DNA of 5,872 nt. It comes from an uncultured Oscillospiraceae bacterium (GTDB lineage Bacteria > Bacillota > Clostridia > Oscillospirales > Acutalibacteraceae). Below the pieces are notes generated by a model. It was not told the DNA's origin and did no database searches. It worked only from the letters and a program-made list of their open reading frames with translations. Where the stretch lies: NCBI GenBank assembly GCA_958451705.1, contig CAUDRD010000115.1:1-5872 (forward strand). The letters are read 5' to 3'. Both the position numbers and the translations under genes were made by a program. This document shows positions 1 through 5,375 of the stretch, piece by piece (the stretch's first letter is position 1; every line of letters starts with the position of its first letter).

Positions 1-152
1 TCCTTTGCCACCTTATAGCTGACATCGGCCTCAAGAAGGGCAAGGCGCACCTCCCTCATGGCCTCTTTAACGTCCGCCTCGGTAAGCTTTCCCTTTGAAC
101 GCAGCTTTTTAAACGCCGCTTCAAGCTTGTCGGAAAGACCTTCAAATGCCAA
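1..152 (-). CDS. ffh: Signal recognition particle protein Ffh, N-terminal part (cut by window edge)
   Basis: Ffh is the GTPase subunit of the signal recognition particle. It binds SRP RNA and signal peptides of nascent membrane proteins and delivers them to the receptor FtsY. Only the first 50 codons are visible, and they read as the conserved start of the N-domain: MAFEGLSDKL, then a Lys/Arg-rich helix (KKLRSKGKL), then VKEAMREVRLALLEADVSYKV. The GTPase and M domains lie beyond the left edge. The start is a TTG at 150-152. It is preceded at 163-167 (minus strand) by AAGGA with a 10-nt gap, and an in-frame TGA lies three codons upstream, so no earlier start exists. The next ATG would remove half of the conserved helices. 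The gene begins 21 bp after the ylxM stop, so the two are surely co-transcribed. The family assignment is secure from the N-terminus and from the ylxM neighbour. Confidence 0.95.
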   Translation of the reverse strand, partial: MAFEGLSDKLEAAFKKLRSKGKLTEADVKEAMREVRLALLEADVSYKVAK

Positions 153-173
153 ATCTAATCAGTCCTTACTGCA

Positions 174-536
174 TTATTCGCACAGAGCCTGTGCCATAGC
201 TTTGATTTTTACCGTTGTATCGTTAATTTCTCTCGAAAGACCGCAGCGCATATTGCACTCGCTTATTTCGTCTGCATACTCAATAATTTGGTTGAGCCCT
301 CTGCGCATCTCTTCAAAACGCTTTGCAAAAGAGAGCTTTTCTTCCATTTCGAGAAGCTGCGCTTCAGCACGCTTAATGGAATCACGCACACCCTGACGGG
401 TTATACCTTCGTTTTCGGCTATTTCGGAAAGCGAAAGGTCATCGTTATAGTAGTAACCGAGAAAATCACGCTGTTTTTCCGTGAGCATGTCCCCATAAAA
501 ATCAAGGAGCATTATTATTTCAAGATTTTTAGCCAC
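174..536 (-). CDS. ylxM: YlxM/p13-like helix-turn-helix protein, SRP-associated
   Basis: This is a 120-residue protein of the YlxM family (UPF0122), which in Gram-positive bacteria sits directly before ffh; streptococcal YlxM has been linked to SRP function. The N-terminus has the typical LLDFYGDMLTEKQ block (residues 10-22), followed by a sigma-70 region-4-like helix-turn-helix at about 34-56 (LSLSEIAENEGITRQGVRDSI) and a charged helical tail. I chose the GTG at 534-536 as start. The family consensus begins there, a purine-rich site (AAAGGAAG, 545-552) lies 8-10 nt upstream, and the promoter at 595-623 excludes the longer reading frame that opens at 623, because that ATG lies inside the -35 box. 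A second GTG nine bases upstream is too close to the ribosome site. The length matches the family, usually about 110 residues. A role in regulating SRP assembly is inferred from its relatives. Confidence 0.92.
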   Translation of the reverse strand: MAKNLEIIMLLDFYGDMLTEKQRDFLGYYYNDDLSLSEIAENEGITRQGVRDSIKRAEAQLLEMEEKLSFAKRFEEMRRGLNQIIEYADEISECNMRCGLSREINDTTVKIKAMAQALCE

Positions 537-565
537 AGTTACCACTTCCTTTCCCCTCAAGGATG

Positions 566-587
566 TGTAAAGAACAAATACTTTACA
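566..587 (-). promoter_or_regulatory. Dyad TGTAAAG-N8-CTTTACA in ylxM 5' leader
   Basis: This is a perfect 7-bp inverted repeat with an 8-nt spacer, starting about two bases after the predicted transcription start (near 589) and ending about 29 bp before the ylxM GTG. It could be a repressor operator just downstream of the promoter, or a hairpin at the very 5' end of the ylxM-ffh mRNA that protects it from decay. The sequence alone does not tell these apart, and I do not recognise the motif as a known regulator's site. Confidence 0.5.
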
Positions 588-594
588 GTCGGTT

Positions 595-623
595 ATTATA
601 CTAAAAAAACAGGCGGGTGTCAA
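595..623 (-). promoter_or_regulatory. Sigma-A promoter of ylxM-ffh
   Basis: On the minus strand a perfect -35 box TTGACA (618-623) is followed by a 17-nt spacer (601-617) and a perfect -10 box TATAAT (595-600). The predicted start of transcription is near 589, giving a leader of about 53 nt before the GTG of ylxM. The spacer consists of the 3' arm and T-tract of an intrinsic terminator, so promoter and terminator share the same bases. With both consensus boxes at the ideal spacing, a strong constitutive promoter is expected. Confidence 0.9.
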
Positions 624-655
624 GGGCTTTAACGCACCTTTTTTCGCCTGTTTTT
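603..655 (-). terminator. Intrinsic terminator overlapping the ylxM promoter (end of mutS2 transcript)
   Basis: Read on the minus strand, AACAGGCG (from about 652 down to 645) pairs with CGCCTGTT (615-608). An inner GGTG (635-638) pairs with CACC (616-619), with a run of six A bulged on the 5' side. The 3' arm runs into seven T (603-609). The outer stem can extend through A-T pairs to about 11 bp. On the plus strand the same stem ends in a T5 run (651-655), so it may work both ways, although no plus-strand gene is seen. It is the best terminator downstream of mutS2, about 200 bp after its stop codon. Confidence 0.75.
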
Positions 656-849
656 CAACACCTGAATGTGGAATGTGGAAAACTTATTTGATAAGATCAA
701 CTACTTGTACAATAAAAATTTATAAAGCACAATATATCCGCCGATTTTCCCTCAAATAAACATTTATAAAGTGGAAAACTTTTTTGCATAAATTGTTTTT
801 AAATAAATAATTATTTTAAATAAAATCTTTAAATCCGCTGCAGTTAAAT
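656..849. other. AT-rich intergenic region after mutS2 with short repeats
   Basis: With the ylxM promoter region this forms a 313-bp stretch without a gene (537-849). This part is strongly AT-rich. It holds an 11-bp direct repeat, gtggaaaactt, at 675-685 and 771-781. Both copies contain the core of a DnaA-box-like 9-mer (TTTTCCACA at 674-682 and TTTTCCACT at 770-778 on the minus strand, one and two mismatches from TTATCCACA). It also holds a 10-bp repeat atttataaag at 718-727 and 762-771, and a tandem aatgtgg pair at 665-678. I see no credible open reading frame and no GC-rich structured RNA here. It is probably the 3' untranslated tail of the mutS2 transcript. Confidence 0.5.
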
Positions 850-3249
850 TTATTTTAAGGTAACTATTGTAACTCCGTTTTCTCCCTCGCCGTAAACTCC
901 CAGACGGAAAGTCTTTATCTGAGGATGACTTCTCAGATGTGTCTGAACAGCACTGCGAAGAGCTCCTGTTCCTTTGCCGTGAATTACGGTAAACTCGTTT
1001 ATACCCGACATCACTGCGCTGTCAATAAACATATCAAGCTCCATTAAAGCTTCATCGACGGTTTTGCCTCTTAAATCGCAGCTTGTGCTGACCTTTGCAG
1101 TAGCTCTGCTCTGTGTTCCTCTGACAGATCTTGTAAGAGGTGTTTTCGGCTTTTTGTTTTCCTTTTTATTTGTAAGACGCAATGTCTCCTGCTTTACTCT
1201 CGTTTTCATTAGTCCCGCCTGAATAAGCACGTTTCCGTTTTTATCGGGCGGCTCTATAACTGTTGCGGCAGTGCCCATTCCGGCGATTATTACGCTGTCC
1301 CCTGCCTTGAGAGGTCTTTCCGGCACATAGCTTTCGTCCTCTTCAATATGAAGTGAAGAGCCGGTGGTTTCCTGAAGCTTGCCAAGGCCTCTCTTCATCT
1401 GCTGTTTTGCTCTTCTTGCAAGGTCGTTTGCGTCGGCGGTGTTTTTGCTCTCCTTTTTAAGCTTCTCTATTTCAAGCATTAAAGAAGCCGCTTCTCTCTT
1501 AGCCCTTTCTACTATTCTAAGAGCTTCGCCTCTGGCTTTTTCAAGCTCCTTATCACGGAGAGTTTCGATCTCCTCTTTCTTTGCCTCGGCTTCCTGTTTT
1601 TCTCTGTCCGCCTGAGCTTTTAAGGTGCGCACATCCTCTCTCTCACGCTCAATGCCTCTGCGGCTTTCCTCAAGGCTGGCAACCACATTTTCGAACCTTG
1701 AATTTTCCGTTGAAACAAGCTCCTTGGCACGCTCAATGACTTTTTCCTCCATACCTATACGCAGAGAAATTGCAAAGGCGTTGGAGCGTCCCGGTACGCC
1801 GATTAAAAGTCTGTATGTGGGACGAAGGGTAGCAACATCAAATTCACATGAGCCGTTTTCCACTCTCGGAGTCTGCAAAGCATAGGCTTTAAGCTCCGCA
1901 TAGTGGGTTGTGGCGCCGATTTTAGCTCCCTTTTCGTTAAGACGTTCAAGTATAGCCATGGCAAGGGCGGCACCTTCTACGGGGTCTGTGCCGGCTCCCA
2001 GCTCATCTATGAGCACAAGACTTCTTTCATCGGCTTTTTTCATTATATCTATTATGTTTGTCATGTGGGCAGAGAAAGTTGAAAGGGACTGCTCTATACT
2101 CTGTTCGTCACCGATATCCGCAAGGACGTTATCGAAAACAGAAACCTCGCTTTCGTCAGCGGCAGGAATCATAAGTCCGCACATTGCCATAAGAGTGAAA
2201 AGTCCTATGGTTTTAATAGATACAGTTTTACCGCCGGTATTTGGTCCCGTTATTACAAGGGTATCGAAATCTTTTCCCAGAAAAATATCCGTTGCCACTA
2301 CCTTTTTCGGGTCAATGAGGGGATGCCTTGCTCTTCTGAGAGCTATTATTCCCTTATCGTTAAGGACAGGCTTTGAGGCTTTCTGCTTATAGGCAAGCTG
2401 AGCTTTGGCGAAAATAAGGTCAAGCGCAACGGCGTTTTCATAGCCTGATTTTATAGCCTCGGCAAATCCTCCCGCCTCAACTGAAAGCTCATAGATTATT
2501 CTGTCTATTTCGTCCCGCTCTTTGCTCTGCAAAACCTTTATGGCGTTGTTTGCCTCAACTACCGCTATAGGCTCAACGAATACAGTCGCTCCGCTGGATG
2601 ATGTATCGTGTACAAGTCCGGGAACTTCGCTTCTGTGCTCGTTCCTGACAGGAACTACAAATCTTCCGTTTCGCATAGTGACAATGGGGTCCTGAAGATA
2701 TTTCTGATACTGTGGTGAGCGTATCATTCTGTCAAGCTTTTCACGGACACCCGAAGATGCCGCCCTTATTTTTCTCCTAATATTTGCAAGCTCCGTAGAG
2801 GCGTTATCGGACATCTCCTCTTCGGAGATAATTGCAGAGGTTATTTTATCTTCAAGGTATCTGTTAGGAATCAGGGCGTTAAAATAGCCGTCAATTGAGG
2901 TTTTAAGTCCCTCGCCGTGTTCACGCCAGCGAACAAGTCCCCTTATTGTGCTGAGAACTCCTGCTATTTTAAGGAGCTCGCCCATAGTGAGAGTTCCCCC
3001 AGCCTCGGCACGGCTGAGAGAGTTATTTACGTTTACAAGACCGCCGAAAGACGGACCGCCGAACTTTGCAAGAAGCATATGAGCGTCAACGGTCTGATCT
3101 ATTAGAGTCTGAGCTCCTTCAAGAGTATGGCAGGGCATTATCTCAAGGGCTCGTTCCCCCGCCTCATCGCTTGCCGTAAACTCTGAAAGCTTCTCTAAAA
3201 TCTTATCAAGCTCCAAAGAGCGGTAATGTCTGTTTTCTTTAGCTGTCAT
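850..3249 (-). CDS. mutS2: MutS2 family ATPase with C-terminal Smr domain
   Basis: MutS2 is a MutS-like ATPase without the mismatch-recognition domain. Family members have been linked to suppressing homologous recombination and, in B. subtilis, to splitting collided ribosomes. The 799-residue product has the full architecture: core/lever region about 1-310, ATPase with Walker A GPNTGGKT (335-342), signature DEQSIEQSLSTFSAHM (381-396), Walker B LVLIDELGAGTDP (411-423, with D415 and E416), the TTHY loop (447-450) and GVPGRSNAF (484-492). A long charged coiled coil follows (about 500-600), then a KOW-like segment (about 645-690) and a Smr domain (about 722-799) with DLRG (725-728) and HGKGTG (757-762). 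The length is normal (about 780-800). The residue before DLRG is Cys724 rather than the usual Leu. The ATG at 3247-3249 has GAGGAG 7 nt upstream. It lies 33 bp after recO and is likely in the same operon. Confidence 0.97.
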   Translation of the reverse strand: MTAKENRHYRSLELDKILEKLSEFTASDEAGERALEIMPCHTLEGAQTLIDQTVDAHMLLAKFGGPSFGGLVNVNNSLSRAEAGGTLTMGELLKIAGVLSTIRGLVRWREHGEGLKTSIDGYFNALIPNRYLEDKITSAIISEEEMSDNASTELANIRRKIRAASSGVREKLDRMIRSPQYQKYLQDPIVTMRNGRFVVPVRNEHRSEVPGLVHDTSSSGATVFVEPIAVVEANNAIKVLQSKERDEIDRIIYELSVEAGGFAEAIKSGYENAVALDLIFAKAQLAYKQKASKPVLNDKGIIALRRARHPLIDPKKVVATDIFLGKDFDTLVITGPNTGGKTVSIKTIGLFTLMAMCGLMIPAADESEVSVFDNVLADIGDEQSIEQSLSTFSAHMTNIIDIMKKADERSLVLIDELGAGTDPVEGAALAMAILERLNEKGAKIGATTHYAELKAYALQTPRVENGSCEFDVATLRPTYRLLIGVPGRSNAFAISLRIGMEEKVIERAKELVSTENSRFENVVASLEESRRGIEREREDVRTLKAQADREKQEAEAKKEEIETLRDKELEKARGEALRIVERAKREAASLMLEIEKLKKESKNTADANDLARRAKQQMKRGLGKLQETTGSSLHIEEDESYVPERPLKAGDSVIIAGMGTAATVIEPPDKNGNVLIQAGLMKTRVKQETLRLTNKKENKKPKTPLTRSVRGTQSRATAKVSTSCDLRGKTVDEALMELDMFIDSAVMSGINEFTVIHGKGTGALRSAVQTHLRSHPQIKTFRLGVYGEGENGVTIVTLK

Positions 3250-3263
3250 GGTTTTCTCCTCGT

Positions 3264-3277
3264 TATATGTACATATA
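3264..3277. repeat. 14-bp perfect palindrome between recO and mutS2
   Basis: TATATGTACATATA is a perfect palindrome in the 33-bp recO-mutS2 gap, just upstream of the mutS2 ribosome site. Because it is built mostly from TA steps, a chance origin is plausible. No matching promoter boxes were found around it. Confidence 0.3.
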
Positions 3278-3282
3278 TAAAA

Positions 3283-4026
3283 CTACTTATCCAAAGCTAT
3301 GCTGTTATAAAACTCCAGGGTATAAAACCTTCTTCTGACACGGGTAAGAAGATACTCCTCCACCGTATCCGAAAGGATGCCTAGGCTTTCATCAGGCATG
3401 GAAAAATTGAAAATCTTTCCCGTTTCACTGTAACAGATGTGACGCATTGCCGTAACAACGCCGAGGCTGATATTTTTGCCGAGACCGCAGCCGCAGTTTT
3501 GACAGTAAAGGGCAGGCTTTCGACAGTCAAAATACATTGTGGGAGTTTCAAAGGCTCCGCATTTTTCGCAGCAGACCAAATCCGGCATATATCCTGCAGC
3601 GCAAAGGAGCCTTAATTCCGTTACGGCTTTTATCTGTCTTTGAGGCTTTGTACCCTTACAGAGAAGATAGAGAGCGTTGAGCACTGTGCGAAGAATTTCC
3701 TCCGCTTCATCCTCTCTTGGTGCCAGTGCGTCGCTGAGCTCTGCAAAATACTGTCCTAAAGTCAAAGCCTCCACGCTTTTTCTCAAATCAAAAAACACGT
3801 TTATAGGCTCAGCCTCGTCTATTACGTTTTTCTCCTTACCCATATATATGGAAAACCTCGAATAGCAAAGCAGCTGGGTTGCTCCCCCATAGGTGCTTTT
3901 AATGCGCCTTGCTCCCCGGACAAAGGCTCTGACAATTCCCTTCTGACGGGTCAAAAGAGTAATGAGCCTGTCCGATTCACCGATATTCTGTTCCCTGATA
4001 ACCAGTCCGTCGGCTTCCAGACGCAT
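3283..4026 (-). CDS. recO: DNA repair protein RecO
   Basis: RecO works with RecR (and RecF) to load RecA onto SSB-coated single-stranded DNA during recombinational repair, and it anneals complementary strands. The 247-residue product starts with the typical OB-fold sequence (ADGLVIREQNIGESDRLITLLTRQKGIVRAFVRGARR, residues 5-40). It continues with a helical domain (QYFAELSDAL, 92-101) and carries a four-cysteine zinc-binding site, C153-x2-C156 and C175-x2-C178, after the conserved GYMPDL (145-150). The length is normal for the family (about 240-260). The ATG at 4024-4026 has GGAGG 10 nt upstream, inside the end of the preceding yqzL-like frame. Its first 50 bp overlap that frame, which suggests translational coupling. 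The position after era and yqzL matches the B. subtilis order. The stop is TAG. Confidence 0.95.
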   Translation of the reverse strand: MRLEADGLVIREQNIGESDRLITLLTRQKGIVRAFVRGARRIKSTYGGATQLLCYSRFSIYMGKEKNVIDEAEPINVFFDLRKSVEALTLGQYFAELSDALAPREDEAEEILRTVLNALYLLCKGTKPQRQIKAVTELRLLCAAGYMPDLVCCEKCGAFETPTMYFDCRKPALYCQNCGCGLGKNISLGVVTAMRHICYSETGKIFNFSMPDESLGILSDTVEEYLLTRVRRRFYTLEFYNSIALDK

Positions 4027-4147
4027 TTTTCTCTTCCCTCCCGGAATACACGCTGTTTTCAGCCCTGAACGCTCTGCGGTATGTTATATAGTCCTGTGCC
4101 TTTCCGCTTTGAGCGAATTTTCTCCATGCATTATCAGCAGTGTTCAT
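3977..4147 (-). CDS. yqzL: Small YqzL-like protein
   Basis: A 56-residue frame starts at the ATG at 4145-4147, with AAGGG (4156-4160) 8 nt upstream. The N-terminal part reads MNTADNAWRKFAQSGKAQDYITYRRA. The pattern W-x-x-F-x-x-[S/T]-G-x4-Y-[I/L]-x-Y is what I know from the YqzL family, a small protein of unknown function. In B. subtilis yqzL lies exactly between era and recO, as here. The last 17 residues (NASGSRRTGYQGTEYR and nearby) are read out of frame inside recO, giving a 50-bp overlap, and they look non-conserved and basic. The conserved part is therefore probably residues 1-30. The ribosome site for recO lies inside this gene, so translation of the two is likely coupled. The assignment rests on the short motif and the location; biochemical function is unknown. 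Confidence 0.72.
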   Translation of the reverse strand: MNTADNAWRKFAQSGKAQDYITYRRAFRAENSVYSGREEKNASGSRRTGYQGTEYR

Positions 4148-4205
4148 AAAACCATCCCTTAAATAAAAATTAAACTTTGATTTTAAATTGCCACCGCTGA
4201 TATTT

Positions 4206-4214
4206 TTTATAACA
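4206..4214 (-). promoter_or_regulatory. Candidate extended -10 promoter for yqzL-recO-mutS2
   Basis: The minus strand reads TGTTATAAA, an extended -10 element (TG-n-TATAAA, five of six to consensus in the hexamer). It lies just after the T-tract of the probable era terminator and about 60 bp before the yqzL start. No good -35 box is found at 17 nt (GGGTAA there), so the call rests on the extended -10 alone. Confidence 0.3.
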
Positions 4215-4217
4215 GGT

Positions 4218-4264
4218 AAAAAATTGCTTTACCCTTAAACAAAGGAAAATCAAGGGTCGGTAAA
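4218..4264 (-). terminator. Probable intrinsic terminator after era
   Basis: On the minus strand CCCTT (4252-4256) pairs with AAGGG (4232-4236), and the outer TTTA (4261-4264) pairs with TAAA (4228-4231) across a 4-nt bulge. A 15-nt loop separates the arms. Four bases after the stem come six T (4218-4223). An alternative pairing of TTTACC (4259-4264) with GGTAAA (4228-4233) is also possible. The stem is modest and AT-rich, so termination may be partial. Confidence 0.45.
4226..4245 (-). repeat. Copy 1 of a short motif found after era and after dgkA
   Basis: The plus strand reads gctttacccttaaacaaagg. A close relative, differing by two or three bases and one indel, lies at 5376-5396 in the same orientation. 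Both copies sit in the spacer following a stop codon. Here the motif forms part of the 3' arm and loop of the probable era terminator. Confidence 0.35.
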
Positions 4265-4295
4265 TTCTGCCTTTTTGTTTTTGAAATTATTTTTA

Positions 4296-5192
4296 TCAGT
4301 CAAGTCCGAAATTGTGAATAAGTCCTTCTCGGTTTCTCCAGTCCTCTTTGACCTTTACCCAGCACTGAAGATTAATTTTGCAGCCAAAAAATCTTTCCAT
4401 ATCCTCTCTTGCATAGGTGGAAATCTTTTTGAGCATTGCGCCTTTTTTGCCTATTACAATGCCTTTATGGCTCTCTTTTTCACAGTAAATTGTAGCTTCC
4501 ACGTCAAGAATTGTTTCGCCCTTAGCGTTTTCACGCTCACGCATTTTTTCAATGCTTACGGCTATTCCGTGGGGAATTTCCTTATCTAAAAGTCGAAGCA
4601 TTTTTTCTCTTATAATCTCAGAGGCCAAAACTCTTTCCGGCTGGTCGGTTAAAGTGTCATCGGGGAAAAAGTGCATTGACTCGAAGGAGAGCTTTTCCAG
4701 CTCTTCAATAAGCGCTTCAACGCCGTCACCCTTTACTGCGGAAACAGGCACAACCGCCTCAAAGTCATACATAGAGGCAAGGGAAGCAATTTTAACCATA
4801 AGATCGGTTTTCTGCTTTACCGTATCAATTTTATTTACTGCCAGTACAACGGGCATTTTCTCTTTTTTGAATTTTTCAATAAGCTCTTTTTCGCCGGGTT
4901 TAAGCTCACCTTCTGCCTCTACCACAAAAAGGCAAGCGTCAACGCCGGAGATACTGTCGCCTACAGCCTGTACCATTTTTTCACCAAGCTTATTTTTAGG
5001 ACGGTGGAAACCGGGAGTATCTGTAAACACAAGCTGGATTTCCCCCCTTGTAAGCACACCCATTATCTTTGTTCTTGTAGTCTGAGGCTTACTTGAAACA
5101 ATTGCGATTTTCTGGCCGAGCATTACGTTTAAAAGGGAGGACTTACCCACATTGGGGCAGCCGACAATTGCAATAAATGCTGTTTTTTCCAT
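4296..5192 (-). CDS. era: GTPase Era, 16S rRNA-binding ribosome assembly factor
   Basis: Era is an essential Ras-like GTPase that binds the 3' end of 16S rRNA and acts in 30S subunit maturation, partly at the membrane. The 298-residue product shows all G motifs: G1 GCPNVGKS (11-18), G2 region QTTRT (37-41), G3 DTPG (58-61), G4 NKID (120-123) and G5 VSAVKG (150-155). It ends in a KH RNA-binding domain with the GKKG loop (248-251) and the family-typical WVKVKEDWRN tail. The length is normal (about 300). I place the start at the ATG at 5190-5192, giving MEKTAFIAIVG. A GTG nine bases upstream is in frame, but it overlaps the AAGGTG ribosome site (5199-5204), which is 6 nt from this ATG. It follows dgkA, as in other Firmicutes, but a terminator and its own candidate promoter lie between them. 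The stop is TGA. Confidence 0.97.
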   Translation of the reverse strand: MEKTAFIAIVGCPNVGKSSLLNVMLGQKIAIVSSKPQTTRTKIMGVLTRGEIQLVFTDTPGFHRPKNKLGEKMVQAVGDSISGVDACLFVVEAEGELKPGEKELIEKFKKEKMPVVLAVNKIDTVKQKTDLMVKIASLASMYDFEAVVPVSAVKGDGVEALIEELEKLSFESMHFFPDDTLTDQPERVLASEIIREKMLRLLDKEIPHGIAVSIEKMRERENAKGETILDVEATIYCEKESHKGIVIGKKGAMLKKISTYAREDMERFFGCKINLQCWVKVKEDWRNREGLIHNFGLD

Positions 5193-5198
5193 ATATTT

Positions 5199-5204
5199 CA
5201 CCTT
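5199..5204 (-). promoter_or_regulatory. Shine-Dalgarno site that decides the era start
   Basis: AAGGTG lies 6 nt before the ATG at 5190-5192. The GTG within it is in frame with era and would add three residues, but it has no ribosome site of its own, so the ATG is preferred. Confidence 0.8.
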
Positions 5205-5247
5205 AAAGGAATAAGCTTAAAGCTTTCCAAAACCTTTCTTTTTTCAT

Positions 5248-5276
5248 ATTTTACATCTTTACCCTATATCATACAA
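5248..5276 (-). promoter_or_regulatory. Candidate era promoter
   Basis: On the minus strand TTGTAT (5271-5276, three of six to the -35 consensus) is separated by 17 nt from TAAAAT (5248-5253, five of six to the -10 consensus). The predicted transcript start is near 5241, about 49 nt before the era ATG. The strong terminator behind dgkA makes a promoter in this gap likely, but the exact boxes are only moderately supported. Confidence 0.4.
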
Positions 5277-5312
5277 CAGTGCAAAGGGAATATTTTGCCT
5301 TTTAAGGGTAAA
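5258..5312. repeat. 8-bp inverted repeat upstream of era
   Basis: The plus strand has tttaccct at 5258-5265 and its reverse complement agggtaaa at 5305-5312. The inner region has a second short pairing, gcaaa (5281-5285) with tttgc (5294-5298). One outer arm lies in the spacer of the candidate era promoter. It could be an operator pair or a folded leader if transcription starts further upstream; chance cannot be excluded. Confidence 0.35.
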
Positions 5313-5328
5313 TTTTATTTACTGCACT

Positions 5329-5353
5329 AAAAAAGGGGGAACATTGTTCCCCC
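5329..5353 (-). terminator. Strong intrinsic terminator after dgkA
   Basis: On the minus strand GGGGGAAC (5346-5353) pairs perfectly with GTTCCCCC (5335-5342) around a 3-nt AAT loop, followed directly by six T (5329-5334). There is no T-run on the plus-strand side, so it acts on minus-strand transcription only. It separates the dgkA transcript from era. An 8-bp direct repeat, actgcact, flanks it at 5321-5328 and 5358-5365. Confidence 0.92.
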
Positions 5354-5375
5354 ACAGACTGCACTTAAAATCAGC

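Noticed and set aside
537..623. N-terminal extension of ylxM to an ATG at 623 (29 extra residues)
   Set aside because: The ATG lies within the -35 box of the ylxM promoter, so it would not be transcribed from it. The extra residues do not fit the family, and the GTG at 534-536 has a ribosome site.
58..632. Plus-strand frames opposite ffh and ylxM (58-396 and 288-632)
   Set aside because: They are antisense to recognisable ffh and ylxM sequences and have no supporting motifs or start sites.
697..789. Minus-strand 30-codon frame in the AT-rich gap
   Set aside because: There is no ribosome site, the composition is biased by AT-rich DNA, and no recognisable motif is present.
656..849. Small SRP RNA (scRNA) gene next to ffh
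   Set aside because: The spacer is very AT-rich and lacks the GC-rich helix with the GNAR tetraloop region expected of SRP RNA.
1910..2392. Plus-strand 160-codon frame opposite the mutS2 ATPase domain
   Set aside because: It is a shadow of the mutS2 reading frame; the opposite strand encodes Walker A and B motifs under clear selection.
3250..3300. Separate promoter for mutS2 in the recO-mutS2 gap
   Set aside because: The best TATAAC-like box has only a -35-like TTGGAT at 21 nt, too far. The palindrome there does not create a promoter, and the short gap fits an operon.
4552..5085. Plus-strand 177-codon frame opposite era
   Set aside because: It is antisense to a fully conserved era gene, and its Ser/Thr-rich content is the mirror of era codons; no ribosome site or family motif.
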